Shown here one piece after another: positions 25,129-35,467 of a stretch of DNA of 64,000 nt (positions are counted from its first letter, which is position 1; each line of letters starts with the position of its first letter). The DNA lies in assembly GCF_002017865.1 (NCBI RefSeq), contig NZ_MTJN01000002.1, positions 4,216,001 through 4,280,000 on the forward strand, written 5' to 3'. The DNA comes from Rhodoferax fermentans. Lineage in GTDB: Bacteria; Pseudomonadota; Gammaproteobacteria; Burkholderiales; Burkholderiaceae_C. The position numbers and the translations under genes were made by a program. The notes beneath the pieces are model-generated. The model did no database searches and was not told where the DNA came from. It was given only the letters and a program-made list of their open reading frames with translations.

Positions 25129-27393
25129 TCAGACAATTCGGAAACGCGCCACCGATTGCCGCAACTCCTCAGCCACCTTGGACAACTCGCGCACCTGCGC
25201 CGCCGTGGCCCGGGTACCTTCCCCGGTCTGCTCGGTCACCGCAAAAATGTGCTGGATGTTGCCGGCCACCTCGTTGGCCATGTTGGCCTCGTGCTGCGTG
25301 GCCCCCGAAATCTGCTCGATCAGTTCAGCCAATCGACGTGACACTTGGTCAATCTCGGACAAGGCTGAACCCGCGCTGTCGGACAGCTTGGCTCCCTCCA
25401 CCACCCCCTGGGTAGAGCGCTCCATGGCGCCAACCGCGTCCTGGGTATCGGTCTGGATCGCCTTGACCAGGGCCGAAATCTGCCGCGTGGCGTCGGCTGA
25501 ACGCTCAGCCAGACGCTGCACTTCTTCAGCCACCACGGAAAAGCCCCGCCCGGCCTCACCGGCCGAGGCGGCCTGGATCGCGGCATTGAGCGCCAGCACA
25601 TTGGTCTGCTCGGTGATGTCGGAAATCAGCTCGGTGATTTCGCCAATCTCCTGCGAGGACTCACCCAGGCGCTTGATGCGTTTGGAGGTTTCCTGAATCT
25701 GGTCACGGATGGCATTCATACCGCCAATCGTGTTCTGCACCGCCTGCAGACCTTCGGCCGCGGCCTTCAAGGACTGGCGCGCCACATCAGCTGACTGCTG
25801 TGCCTGCGCCGACACCTGGTTGATGCGCTGGGCCATGTCCACCACCGATTGGCCGGTTTCTCGGATTTCATGCAACTGTTCTTGGGAGGCCGCCAACAAC
25901 TCGGTCGAGGCCATGTCGACTTCGGCGGTGGTGGTGGCCACCTTGGTGGCGGTGTTTTGCACATTACCCACCAGAGAGCGCAACTCCTCGACGGTGTAGT
26001 TCACCGAGTCGGCGATGGCGCCGGTGATGTCTTCGGTCACTGTGGCCTGTTGTGTCAGGTCGCCTTCAGCCACCGTCTGCAACTCGTTCATGAGCCGCAG
26101 AATGGCCGCCTGGTTGGCATCGTTGACCCGTTTGGCGTCCTGCTCCTGCTGCTGCGCTTCCAGGCGCAAACGTTCTGCACTGGCCTGACGCTGGCGGCTG
26201 TCAAGCAGCTGCACCCGTGACAAACCAACCGCACTGAGCAAAGCCAGCAGCGCCGCCACCACCAGCACCCCCAAGGCCACACGACTCAAACCGCCCTCTG
26301 ACGACAGCGCCGCTTGCAAAGTACCCAGTTCCTTGCGCAATACCTCAGCGTCAGCGAGGACGTTTGGCTGCACGGCATGGGCCGCCACCAACCCCTGCTG
26401 GTTATCACGTAGTACCACCGCCTGCGCAAGAATGTTCTCGGACAACTTGATCAACGCCGCCAACCGTTCCCGTGCGGCCGTGTCGGTGGCCGCAGACAGA
26501 TTCAGCTCTGAGCTGCCATCCAGCAGGCCGCGCGCGATCTCAAGGTACAAAGCCAGATCCCGACCAAACAGAACCACCGCCTCAGGACCGACACCTTGCG
26601 CCAGCGTCAGATCACTGGCCGCTTTGCCAATGTTCTGCGCCAAAACCAGCAATTGACGCGCCACGGCAATATTCACTGCAGATGCGTTTTGCTGCACCAT
26701 CAGGGTCGGCATATCCTGGGTTTTGTCCAGCAACTCGGAGGGCTGACGCGCAATCACATTCAAGGCGGAGCCGACCTGGATCAAGGACTTTTGCTGCGCC
26801 AACAAGGTGGCGATGTTTTTGTCGGTGCGCTCCACCGCCGGGCTGATGATGGCCAAGCTGGCCTGATGAACCTCCCCGAGCTGATCCACCCGTAGTTCCG
26901 AATCACCCTGGGCCAGGCCACGCACCGCGCGCGTCAGCACCTGGGCACTCTGTGCCACCTCGGGAAACACCTTGGCCTCACCCAGCAGCGCTTGCGACAT
27001 CAAGCGGACGAGGCGCTGAGACTCCAGCTGGGCCTGGGTGGTCGCCGCCACTTGGCGCGCCACCTGATCACTACCGCTCAAACCAAACAACACCGCCCCC
27101 ACCAGCAACACCAAGGCCAGCCCCATCAGGATGGACAGGGTGCGCTGGTGTTGCGCCACCGTTTTTTTGCCCAGCGGTGCCAAGTTGATCAGGTCAGCGG
27201 CCACCGGCTCTTCTTCCTGCCCCGTCGTCGGCTGGTCATTGCCCTGAGGCAGCGGCAGCGGTTCGTTGGACACCAGCTCCGGCGGCGCCTGGTAAGTCGA
27301 CCCATCGGGCATACCCAGACTCAGCCCCGAGTCCAGGTCAGCGTCCTGGGGTTTCTTTTTGAAGAGGTCTTTGAAGCGATCAACAACAGCCAT
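25129..27393 (-). CDS. pilJ: PilJ methyl-accepting chemotaxis protein
   Basis: This 754-residue chemoreceptor of the Pil-Chp system has a cytoplasmic tail of about 85 residues, a first membrane span near 88-108 (LMGLALVLLVGAVLFGL), a periplasmic PilJ-type ligand domain, and a second span near 372-394. A long coiled-coil signalling domain follows, with the hairpin tip EQTNVLALNAAIQAASAGEAG near 600. It should sense pilus tension or PilA and pass the signal through PilI to ChpA. pilI lies 22 bases upstream and chpA 35 bases downstream. The long acidic N-terminal extension before the first span is longer than in the Pseudomonas protein. Confidence 0.94.
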   Translation of the reverse strand: MAVVDRFKDLFKKKPQDADLDSGLSLGMPDGSTYQAPPELVSNEPLPLPQGNDQPTTGQEEEPVAADLINLAPLGKKTVAQHQRTLSILMGLALVLLVGAVLFGLSGSDQVARQVAATTQAQLESQRLVRLMSQALLGEAKVFPEVAQSAQVLTRAVRGLAQGDSELRVDQLGEVHQASLAIISPAVERTDKNIATLLAQQKSLIQVGSALNVIARQPSELLDKTQDMPTLMVQQNASAVNIAVARQLLVLAQNIGKAASDLTLAQGVGPEAVVLFGRDLALYLEIARGLLDGSSELNLSAATDTAARERLAALIKLSENILAQAVVLRDNQQGLVAAHAVQPNVLADAEVLRKELGTLQAALSSEGGLSRVALGVLVVAALLALLSAVGLSRVQLLDSRQRQASAERLRLEAQQQEQDAKRVNDANQAAILRLMNELQTVAEGDLTQQATVTEDITGAIADSVNYTVEELRSLVGNVQNTATKVATTTAEVDMASTELLAASQEQLHEIRETGQSVVDMAQRINQVSAQAQQSADVARQSLKAAAEGLQAVQNTIGGMNAIRDQIQETSKRIKRLGESSQEIGEITELISDITEQTNVLALNAAIQAASAGEAGRGFSVVAEEVQRLAERSADATRQISALVKAIQTDTQDAVGAMERSTQGVVEGAKLSDSAGSALSEIDQVSRRLAELIEQISGATQHEANMANEVAGNIQHIFAVTEQTGEGTRATAAQVRELSKVAEELRQSVARFRIV

Positions 27394-27414
27394 AAGGTCA
27401 ACCCGGTAAAAAAA

Positions 27415-27939
27415 TCAAGCACCAATGCTTAAAAAAGCAGTGGTCTGGGACAAGGCGTAGAGGTCAATTTCCTGCCACACCTGGCCATGTGTATCTATCA
27501 AACGATGGCCAAACCAGGCAGGAGAACCGTCCGGCGCGGGCTCAACACCTGTGAAAGCCTCCTGGCGGCGCAGCCCCATCAAACCGTCCAGCACCAGGGC
27601 ACAGTTGAGCCCCGACTCGGCATTCAGGGTGACCAGCCGGACCTGGGCCCAGGCCTGCTCACTGCGTACCGCTGCGTCACCCATCAGCGCCAGCAGGTCC
27701 ACCACAGCATACAGCCCCCCACGCAGGTTGGCCACACCACAAAACCAGGCCTGGGTATAAGGCACCTGGGTGATGCTGGGCAAGGGGAAAATCTCGCCCG
27801 CTTGCGACAGCGGCAACAGGTAGTGCGCCTCACCCAAGCGCACCGCCAGCCAGGCCACAGACACCGACTGTCCCTGCGCTGACTGGAGTCTGTCAGCCAG
27901 CCGGGTTTGCAGGTCCCTGAGGGCTTGTTTGTTGCTCAT
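27415..27939 (-). CDS. pilI: PilI CheW-like adaptor
   Basis: This 174-residue single-domain CheW-like protein has VAWLAVRLGEAHYLLPLSQAGEIFPLPSI and WFCGVANLRGGLYAVVDLLALMG as the two recognisable strands. It links the PilJ receptor to the ChpA kinase. Its ATG overlaps the pilH stop in ATGA (27936-27939), so translation is coupled. The order pilG-pilH-pilI-pilJ-chpA is conserved in twitching beta- and gammaproteobacteria. Confidence 0.93.
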   Translation of the reverse strand: MSNKQALRDLQTRLADRLQSAQGQSVSVAWLAVRLGEAHYLLPLSQAGEIFPLPSITQVPYTQAWFCGVANLRGGLYAVVDLLALMGDAAVRSEQAWAQVRLVTLNAESGLNCALVLDGLMGLRRQEAFTGVEPAPDGSPAWFGHRLIDTHGQVWQEIDLYALSQTTAFLSIGA

Positions 27940-28319
27940 TGACGTTTGGAGGGTCCGCCCAGCGCCTTGATTTTGTCCATCAGTTCCTGGGCGTTGACAG
28001 GTTTGGTGATGTAGTCACTGGCGCCCTGACGCAGCCCCCAGACCCGGTCGGTTTCCTGGTTTTTGCTGGTACAGATGATGATCGGAATCTCGGCGTACTC
28101 AGGTGTTCGGTGGATCGAGCGCGTCAGCTGGAAGCCGTTTTGCCCGGGCATGACCACATCCATCAGGATCAGGTCAGGCTTGGCATCGGCCAGGCGTTGC
28201 AAGGCTTCGTCACCACTCTCGGCGGTACGCACCGACAGGCCGTTGTCCTGCAACAGGGTGCTTAGAAACATCAACTCGGTTTTGGAGTCATCAACAATCA
28301 ATACTTCACGAATAGTCAC
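27936..28319 (-). CDS. pilH: PilH response regulator
   Basis: This 127-residue single-domain receiver has acidic pocket D10-D11, phosphoacceptor D54 in LILMDVVMPGQNG, and conserved T85 and K107 (CTSKN, ITKP). PilH in Pseudomonas acts in pilus retraction control or as a phosphate sink for ChpA. It starts with GTG at 28319, which overlaps the pilG stop as GTGA, and ends overlapping pilI as ATGA. Its identity as PilH rather than PilG rests on position and the QNGFQLTR motif. Confidence 0.93.
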   Translation of the reverse strand: MTIREVLIVDDSKTELMFLSTLLQDNGLSVRTAESGDEALQRLADAKPDLILMDVVMPGQNGFQLTRSIHRTPEYAEIPIIICTSKNQETDRVWGLRQGASDYITKPVNAQELMDKIKALGGPSKRQ

Positions 28320-28726
28320 GCGGGATCCCCTTCTAGGGTGGCAGCATATTGCGCCACAGCTTTGAGCAATTGGTCTTTGGTAAATGGCTTGGTCAGGTAG
28401 TCTTGTGCACCCACCATGCGGCCACGCGCCTTGTCAAACACACCGTCCTTGGATGAGAGCATGATCACCGGCACACTGGCAAACTTGGTGTTGCGCTTGA
28501 TGATGGCACAGGTCTGGTAGCCGTCCAGGCGGGGCATCAGGATGTCGCAAAACACCAGATCGGGCTGATAGTCACTGACCTTGGACAAGGCATCAAACCC
28601 GTCTTCAGCGAGCATCACATCATGCTGGCCCGCTTTGAGGAAAATCTCTGCACTGCGCCGGATGGTGTTGCTGTCATCCACCACCAGAATTTTCAAGTTG
28701 GAACCGGTTGTGTTCACCCGATGCAT
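28316..28726 (-). CDS. pilG: PilG response regulator
   Basis: This 136-residue single-domain receiver has phosphoacceptor D61 in VFCDILMPRLDGYQTC and the switch residues in MLSSKDG and LTKPF. PilG promotes pilus extension and, in Pseudomonas, adenylate cyclase activation. For the ATG at 28726 the GGAG site directly abuts the codon, which is too close. A GTG at 28717 lies 9 bases after the same GGAG and gives the shorter, more usual N terminus (NTTGSNLKILVVDD), so 28316..28717 is the likelier product. The rubredoxin gene lies just upstream on the same strand. Confidence 0.92.
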   Translation of the reverse strand: MHRVNTTGSNLKILVVDDSNTIRRSAEIFLKAGQHDVMLAEDGFDALSKVSDYQPDLVFCDILMPRLDGYQTCAIIKRNTKFASVPVIMLSSKDGVFDKARGRMVGAQDYLTKPFTKDQLLKAVAQYAATLEGDPA

Positions 28727-28765
28727 CTCCAGAGTTGATGTTGGAAAACGGTATCCAACGAGGTG

Positions 28766-28939
28766 TCAGATCCGCACCATCTCAAAATCGTCCTTGCGGG
28801 CGCCACATTCAGGGCAGGCCCAGTTCAAGGGCACCTTGTCCCAGGGTGTACCCGCAGGCACACCGCTGTCAGGGTCACCCACGGTTTCATCATAAATCCA
28901 GCCGCAGATCAAACACATCCAGGTTGTTGACGAAGTCAC
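28766..28939 (-). CDS. Rubredoxin
   Basis: This 57-residue rubredoxin is encoded from GTG 28939, which is preceded by AAAGGTG 8 bases upstream. The iron site is formed by CLICG and CPECG, the two CxxCG motifs, with the typical GWIYDETVGDPDSGVPAGTPW between them. It carries single electrons in the cytoplasm, with roles in oxygen or peroxide defence or in oxidation steps. It lies 39 bases before pilG on the same strand and may head that operon. An internal ATG at residue 8 would remove the usual TTW start and is less likely. Confidence 0.93.
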   Translation of the reverse strand: MTSSTTWMCLICGWIYDETVGDPDSGVPAGTPWDKVPLNWACPECGARKDDFEMVRI

Positions 28940-29183
28940 GGGTTAGGCACCTTTGCAAAGATCGGAGGAAAACCTGTCCGCCGCCCTGCGCGGCAAGCCA
29001 CTGGCTCGCTATTCTGCCTCAAGAAATTTGCAGCTAGATGCTTTTATCCCTGAGCTATGTCAGCCTTCTGACTGTGTGGAGAGAGACAATTCAAGAAGCG
29101 TGACTTAGTGGGCACTATCTGCGATTGGCAGTGAACCCCTTGCCCCGCTTTTTTACCCGATCTTTTCAAGAAGCGCACTTTTC
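28940..29183. other. Intergenic region between rubredoxin and hemL with an 11-base direct repeat
   Basis: This divergent region carries TTCAAGAAGCG twice, at 29090-29100 and 29165-29175, 75 bases apart. No gene or clear promoter box was recognised. The second copy ends 8 bases before the hemL start. Confidence 0.5.
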
Positions 29184-30488
29184 ATGACCACTCACACCGA
29201 CCTCAACCAGACCTTGTTCGAACGCGCCAAACACGTCATCCCCGGCGGCGTCAACTCACCTGTGCGGGCGTTCCGCGCGGTAGGCGGCACACCCCGCTTC
29301 ATCAGCCGCGCACAGGGCGCCTACATCTGGGACGCCAACGGCCAGAAGTACATCGACTACATCGGCTCCTGGGGCCCGATGATCCTGGGCCACGGCCACC
29401 CGGCGGTGGTGGAGGCGGTGCAAAAAGCGGTGCTGGAAGGCTTTTCCTACGGCGCCCCCACCGAACGCGAGGTGGAACTGGCCGAAGAAATCCTCAAGAT
29501 CATGCCCAGCATGGACATGGTGCGCCTGGTCAGCTCCGGCACCGAAGCCGGCATGAGCGCGATACGCCTGGCGCGCGGTGCCACCGGCCGCAAAACCATC
29601 CTCAAGTTCGAGGGCTGTTACCACGGCCACGCCGACGCGCTGCTGGTCAAGGCCGGCTCGGGTCTGGCCACCTTTGGCAACCCCACCAGCGCTGGTGTGC
29701 CGCCTGAGGTGGTGCAACACACCATGGTGCTCGAATACAACAACGTCGAGCAGATCGAAGCCGCGTTTGCCGAGCATGGCCAAGAAATCGCCTGCATCAT
29801 CATCGAACCGATTGCCGGCAACATGAACTTTGTGCGCGCCAGCGTGCCCTTCATGAAACGCTGCCGCGAGCTCTGCACCGCCAACGGCGCACTGCTGATC
29901 CTGGACGAGGTGATGACCGGTTTCCGTGTGGCACTCGGTGGTGCACAAAGTGTCTACGCCAAAGCCATCCCCGGTTTCGAGCCCGACATCACGGTGATGG
30001 GCAAGGTGATTGGTGGCGGCATGCCGCTGGCGGCTTTTGGTGCCAAACGGGCGGTGATGGAGCACCTGGCGCCGCTCGGTGGTGTCTACCAGGCCGGCAC
30101 CCTGTCGGGCAACCCGATTGCCACCGCCTGCGGTCTGGCCACGCTCAAAGAGATCAGCAAACCAGGCTTTTATGACGAACTGGGCCGCAAGACCCAGTCT
30201 CTGATCAGCGGCCTGAAAAGTGCAGCGGCAGCAGAAGGTGTGGCCTTCAGCGGTGACAGCCAGGGCGGCATGATGGGCTTTTTCCTGCTGGACACCCTGC
30301 CCAGCACCTACAAGGAAGTCATGACCACCGATGGCGCCAAGTTCAACCAGCTGTTCCACGGCTTGCTGGACCGCGGTGTCTACATCGCGCCAGCCCTGTA
30401 CGAAGCCGGGTTTGTGAGCGCCGCGCACACCGATGAGGACATCGCCGCCAGCGTTGCTGCCGCGCACGATATCTTTAAGTCACTGTAA
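29184..30488 (+). CDS. hemL: Glutamate-1-semialdehyde 2,1-aminomutase
   Basis: This 434-residue class III PLP aminotransferase converts glutamate-1-semialdehyde to 5-aminolevulinate, the start of tetrapyrrole synthesis by the C5 route. The family start is [18 protein letters not shown]. The [16 protein letters not shown] region binds the cofactor phosphate, [11 protein letters not shown] holds the cofactor Asp, and K274 in VMGKVIGGG forms the Schiff base. The length is normal. It diverges from the rubredoxin-pil operon. A strong hairpin lies 10 bases after the stop. Confidence 0.98.
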   Translation: MTTHTDLNQTLFERAKHVIPGGVNSPVRAFRAVGGTPRFISRAQGAYIWDANGQKYIDYIGSWGPMILGHGHPAVVEAVQKAVLEGFSYGAPTEREVELAEEILKIMPSMDMVRLVSSGTEAGMSAIRLARGATGRKTILKFEGCYHGHADALLVKAGSGLATFGNPTSAGVPPEVVQHTMVLEYNNVEQIEAAFAEHGQEIACIIIEPIAGNMNFVRASVPFMKRCRELCTANGALLILDEVMTGFRVALGGAQSVYAKAIPGFEPDITVMGKVIGGGMPLAAFGAKRAVMEHLAPLGGVYQAGTLSGNPIATACGLATLKEISKPGFYDELGRKTQSLISGLKSAAAAEGVAFSGDSQGGMMGFFLLDTLPSTYKEVMTTDGAKFNQLFHGLLDRGVYIAPALYEAGFVSAAHTDEDIAASVAAAHDIFKSL

Positions 30489-30497
30489 AGCCGATAC

Positions 30498-30526
30498 ATG
30501 TGGTGCTTGCAAAACAAGCGCCACAT
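30498..30526 (+). terminator. Hairpin after hemL
   Basis: ATGTGGTGCTTG, loop CAAAA, CAAGCGCCACAT form a 12-pair stem with one G-T wobble. No T-run follows, so it may act as a 3' stability hairpin or a weak terminator. Confidence 0.6.
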
Positions 30527-30574
30527 GCTCGTCTCACCCGCATGACCTGGCACAGGCAGGCGGCCAAGGCTTAA

Positions 30575-31426
30575 TCAGTAGCCTGTTTTTGCAGTGGCTT
30601 GCCAGAAGGCGTCATCAAGCAGCAGTTCATGTGTGCTCGGCTGCTGGCCAGGATTTGCCAGCAACACACGCAGACGCGGCGCCCCTTGGGCCGGGACGGC
30701 CACAATCCAAGAAGCCATCGTGTGTTCACGCCCACTACGCCACAAGCTGTTGTTGGCTCCGTCATGTTGGTCATGGCTGAAAGCCGAGAATTGATCCAGC
30801 GTGTAGAGCTCTGTCTGTTGCCCCAACAAGGTCTGGATGCGATTCAGCCGTGTGGCGCTGCTGGTGCCGATTTTCTGGTTGTAAAGCGCCGCCAGCGCAG
30901 GGTCAAGGTAGTGATTGGTGTGCGCCAGTGAACCACTGTCACGGCTCTTGACGCTGAATGTGCCATCCAGCCCAACCTCCACCTGTACCACCATGCGTCG
31001 GTCAGAAAGCATGAAAAAATTGGCCCGCGATTTTGAAAACAGGAGCGCCGCATCATCCAAAACCGCCCGCACAGTGCTGTAGCCGCTCAAGACTTGAACC
31101 ATGATGCCATGTTTGTCCGGCTGGGCCTCGCGCACCGAACGCGGGATATTGCTGGATGCCGAAACAATGCTCAAGCCGCGTTCATTCACGCCCGCCTTCA
31201 GCCCTGGGGCATTGTTTCCCTCAGCGTACAAGCCCAAGAACTTCAGCCCGGTTTTGGGACTCACTTTTTTGAGGTACTGCCAGTGATCGGGCACCCAATC
31301 CCGGTTTTTGGAAATCAGCGTGCCACCACCCGCCTGAGTCCCTGCCACCGCCCACAAGGTACAAGCCCATGCACTCCATGGCGCCAGCAGCACCGACCAC
31401 ACCAGCAGCAGAATTCGCCCTCGCAT
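30575..31426 (-). CDS. Exported Ntn hydrolase, choloylglycine/penicillin acylase or C45-like
   Basis: This 283-residue protein has a signal peptide (residues 1-21, MRGRILLLVWSVLLAPWSAWA). Cleavage exposes C22, the likely N-terminal nucleophile, in CTLWAVAG. The following GGGTLISKNRDW matches the second conserved block of linear-amide C-N hydrolases (Ntn fold). Such enzymes hydrolyse amide bonds of acyl amino compounds or process peptides; the substrate here is unknown. It lies 17 bases after the S1/P1 nuclease gene on the same strand, so two exported hydrolases are likely made together. Confidence 0.78.
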   Translation of the reverse strand: MRGRILLLVWSVLLAPWSAWACTLWAVAGTQAGGGTLISKNRDWVPDHWQYLKKVSPKTGLKFLGLYAEGNNAPGLKAGVNERGLSIVSASSNIPRSVREAQPDKHGIMVQVLSGYSTVRAVLDDAALLFSKSRANFFMLSDRRMVVQVEVGLDGTFSVKSRDSGSLAHTNHYLDPALAALYNQKIGTSSATRLNRIQTLLGQQTELYTLDQFSAFSHDQHDGANNSLWRSGREHTMASWIVAVPAQGAPRLRVLLANPGQQPSTHELLLDDAFWQATAKTGY

Positions 31427-31443
31427 GTTGCCTACACCTCAGG

Positions 31444-32301
31444 TCAATGCAAAACCGCGTTAAGAAGTTGCGCCAATCGCAGACCAGCCTTGGCGATTTG
31501 CTTACGAATGACGGGGGCTGCCTGTTGCTGGTAGGCCAGATCGAGCACCACCGGTCCCTGTAAGTCAACGCCACAACTGAACCCCGCCAAGGGATCAAAG
31601 ACAAATTGGCGGGACAGCAAACGTGTTTCGCGCATCCACTGCGTGGGTGCGTCTGCCGCTGGTGCAGCGCTGAAATCTGGCAAAGGAGTCAGCACCAACG
31701 GACCGCTCTGAAGTGCGAGCTTGGCCAGCGTGTTGTCCCAGGCCCAGTGCAAGGCGGCGTCAGGTCGAGGCGATTGACCTTCGAGGCTGACCGCAATGTT
31801 CTTGCCATGCACACCCGAATGCATCGGCATATGCAGGTCACCCACTAGGTGCACCACCCATTTCAGGGCTTCGTTGCGCGCTCGGGGTGTTTGACTCGGG
31901 TCTTGCAAAATCTGGGCATAGTGGATGATGAGTTGGTCCACACAATACCCGTCCTTGCAGGCGCCCAGTGCCTCGGAGCACACCGGATTGGCCCGTGTGT
32001 GCCAGCCTTGGTAGGTGCCCGCAGGCGCAATTTCCCGGATTTCGTCGGGCCAAGAGGCAATCTGGGCCAGCGTGGTTCGACCCGAAGGCTGCTGGTCACG
32101 ATCAAGATCGTTTTTTAACAAGCTGCTCACCTGCACCGTGGCCGCTGGCGTCAGTTGGGTCGCGGCGATCTCTGCCACGGTGGCGTGGCCCAGCTTACCC
32201 CACGACCAACCCAACACCGGGCAACTGGCCAACAGGCCCCCGATCAGCAGTGTGCGCAGCCACAGGGTTCCAGCAATCCCATGGGCAGGTGCGGGGAGCA
32301 T
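31444..32301 (-). CDS. Secreted S1/P1-type nuclease
   Basis: This 285-residue exported zinc-dependent nuclease has a signal peptide that ends near residue 33 and leaves W34 of WGKLGH as the mature N terminus, as in P1 nuclease, where that Trp and the next His bind zinc. Other zinc ligands are visible in WPDEIRE, WHTRAN and HLVGDLHMPMHSG. Such enzymes degrade single-stranded DNA and RNA and release phosphate or nucleosides. Its ATG directly follows the purH stop (TAA then ATG), suggesting co-transcription, so scavenging of nucleic acid sits next to purine synthesis. Confidence 0.88.
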   Translation of the reverse strand: MLPAPAHGIAGTLWLRTLLIGGLLASCPVLGWSWGKLGHATVAEIAATQLTPAATVQVSSLLKNDLDRDQQPSGRTTLAQIASWPDEIREIAPAGTYQGWHTRANPVCSEALGACKDGYCVDQLIIHYAQILQDPSQTPRARNEALKWVVHLVGDLHMPMHSGVHGKNIAVSLEGQSPRPDAALHWAWDNTLAKLALQSGPLVLTPLPDFSAAPAADAPTQWMRETRLLSRQFVFDPLAGFSCGVDLQGPVVLDLAYQQQAAPVIRKQIAKAGLRLAQLLNAVLH

Positions 32302-33900
32302 TTAATGCCTGAAATGCCGCACGCCGGAAAACACCATGGCCACACCACGTTCGTTGGCGGCGTCGATCACTTCCTGGTCGCGCATGGAGCCACCGGGCTG
32401 GATGACGCAGGTGGCGCCTGCGTCCACCACCACGTCCAGGCCATCGCGGAACGGGAAGAAGGCGTCGCTGGCGACTGCAGTGCCGACCAGGCTCAAACCA
32501 GCCGCCTGCGCCTTGATGCTGGCGATGCGGGCCGAGTCCAGGCGGCTCATCTGGCCAGCGCCCACACCCATGGTCATGCCGCCTTTGCAGAAGACGATGG
32601 CGTTGCTCTTGACGAACTTGCCGATCTTCCAGGCAAACAGCAGGTCTTGTAACTGCTCGGCGGTGGGTTGCACTTTGGTGACCACTTTCAAGTCGGCCAG
32701 CGTGAGTTCATGGTTGTCAGCGGTCTGCATCAGCAGGCCGGAGCCGACGCGTTTGATGTCCACGGCGTTTCGGCCATTGGCCCAGTCGCTGGCGCCACCC
32801 GGTGGCAGCGCGATCTTGAGGATACGCACATTGACCTTGGTCTTGAACACCGCAAGTGCCTCGGGCGTGAAGTCCGGGGCCATCAGCACCTCGATGAACT
32901 GCTTCGACATCTGTAGCGCAGCAGCCTCGTCCAGCGTGCAGTTGATGGCAATGATGCCGCCAAACGCGGAGGTCGGGTCGGTCTGGAAGGCCTTGCTGTA
33001 GGCCTGCAGCGCGTCCACACCCACAGCCACACCGCAGGGGTTGGCGTGTTTGACGATGACACAAGCGGCGCCGTCTTTGGTCGCGTCAAAACTCTTGACA
33101 CATTCCCAGGCGGCGTCGGCATCGGCGATGTTGTTGTAGCTGAGTTCCTTGCCTTGCAGCTGCACCGCAGTCACCAGCGAGCCGGGCGCCGGGTACAGAT
33201 CGCGGTAGAAGGCGGCGCTCTGGTGCGGGTTTTCGCCGTAACGCAGGTCTTGCAGCTTGATGAAGTTGCTGTTGGCTTGCGCCGGGAACAGCGCGGGCAC
33301 CGGGGCACTCACCGCTTCATCAAAGCTGATGGCGGACAGGTAGTTGCTGATGGCGGCGTCGTACTGGGCGACACGGTTGAAGGCCGCCACACTCAGCGCA
33401 AACTTGGTGGCCAGGGTCAGCTTGCCGTCGGCTTGGAGTTCGGCCAGCACCTGCGGGTATTGGGATGCGTCGGTCAGGATGCCCACGTCTTTCCAGTTTT
33501 TGGCAGCGCTGCGCACCATGGCGGGGCCGCCGATGTCGATGTTCTCGATCGCGTCTTCAAGCGTACAACCGGGTTTTGCCACGGTGGCTTCAAACGGGTA
33601 GAGGTTGATCACCGCCAGGTCGATGGTGTCGATGGCGTAGGCCTTGAGCGCGGCCATGTGTTCGGGCAGATCGCGGCGCGCCAGCAGGCCACCGTGCACC
33701 TTGGGGTGCAGGGTTTTAACACGGCCATCGAGCATCTCGGGGAAACCGGTGACACCCGCCACCTCGGTCACCGGCAAACCGCTGTCGGCCAGCAGCTTGG
33801 CGGTGCCGCCGGTGGAGATCAGCTTGATGCCCAGCGCGTGCAAGGCCTGGGCAAATTCGACGATGCCGGTTTTGTCGGAGACGGAAAGAAGTGCGTTCAT
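32302..33900 (-). CDS. purH: Bifunctional AICAR transformylase/IMP cyclohydrolase
   Basis: This 532-residue enzyme performs the last two steps of IMP synthesis. The N-terminal methylglyoxal-synthase-like IMP cyclohydrolase begins [20 protein letters not shown]. The transformylase part has [25 protein letters not shown] and [12 protein letters not shown]. The length is normal. It is downstream of dusB-fis on the same strand, as in several betaproteobacteria, with a palindromic repeat between. The S1/P1 nuclease gene follows without a gap. Confidence 0.98.
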   Translation of the reverse strand: MNALLSVSDKTGIVEFAQALHALGIKLISTGGTAKLLADSGLPVTEVAGVTGFPEMLDGRVKTLHPKVHGGLLARRDLPEHMAALKAYAIDTIDLAVINLYPFEATVAKPGCTLEDAIENIDIGGPAMVRSAAKNWKDVGILTDASQYPQVLAELQADGKLTLATKFALSVAAFNRVAQYDAAISNYLSAISFDEAVSAPVPALFPAQANSNFIKLQDLRYGENPHQSAAFYRDLYPAPGSLVTAVQLQGKELSYNNIADADAAWECVKSFDATKDGAACVIVKHANPCGVAVGVDALQAYSKAFQTDPTSAFGGIIAINCTLDEAAALQMSKQFIEVLMAPDFTPEALAVFKTKVNVRILKIALPPGGASDWANGRNAVDIKRVGSGLLMQTADNHELTLADLKVVTKVQPTAEQLQDLLFAWKIGKFVKSNAIVFCKGGMTMGVGAGQMSRLDSARIASIKAQAAGLSLVGTAVASDAFFPFRDGLDVVVDAGATCVIQPGGSMRDQEVIDAANERGVAMVFSGVRHFRH

Positions 33901-33944
33901 GGTGTCGGGGTGGTTGGAAAGGAAAGTGGCTTGAATTGGAAGGA

Positions 33945-33990
33945 AAAACAGGCTCTAGCCCTGATGTATAAAGGGCTGGCAGCTATCAAT
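33945..33990 (-). repeat. Interspersed palindromic repeat, copy 7
   Basis: Reverse orientation: AGGCTCTAGCCCT, loop, AAAGGGCTGGCAGCTATCAA. TCA at 33986-33988 is the reverse complement of the fis stop TGA. The repeat lies between fis and purH. Confidence 0.9.
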
Positions 33991-34218
33991 CGATGAGTTT
34001 GTGTTCGAGCAGTTTTTTACGCAAGGTGTTGCGGTTAAGACCCAGCCACTGGGCTGCTTTGGACTGGTTGTTGTCGGCGCGTTGCATCACCACCTCCAAC
34101 AGCGGTTTCTCGACCACACTGATCAGCATGTCGTACATGCCGTCGGGCTCGCTGCCGCCCAGATCACACAGGTAGCCTTCGACGTTGCTGCGCACACATT
34201 CGGCGATGTGCATGGGTT

Positions 34219-34222
<4 letters not shown>
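33986..34222 (-). CDS. fis: Fis family DNA-binding protein
   Basis: This 78-residue nucleoid-associated protein has a C-terminal helix-turn-helix, NNQSKAAQWLGLNRNTLRKKLLEH, at residues 50-74. Fis bends DNA and modulates rRNA, tRNA and recombination. The ATG overlaps the dusB stop in ATGA (34219-34222), the classical dusB-fis operon. The stop codon lies within a palindromic repeat. Confidence 0.95.
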
Positions 34223-35262
<1,040 letters not shown>

Positions 35263-35467
35263 GCTGGCAAAAAAAGAAAAACTGGGGAAACGCCAATGAT
35301 TGACCGGCAAGACATGTCAACCAGCGTGGGGCTGGGCGCAGGTACTTGCCGGGATGGACAGGCATTCTAGCTGCTTAAAAAAGCGGCACCCAAACACCAG
35401 GCAGCGCGCCAGGGCGCAAACCCATACCGGCCAAGGCCAATCCGGGCCTTCCTATACTCGGCCACCC

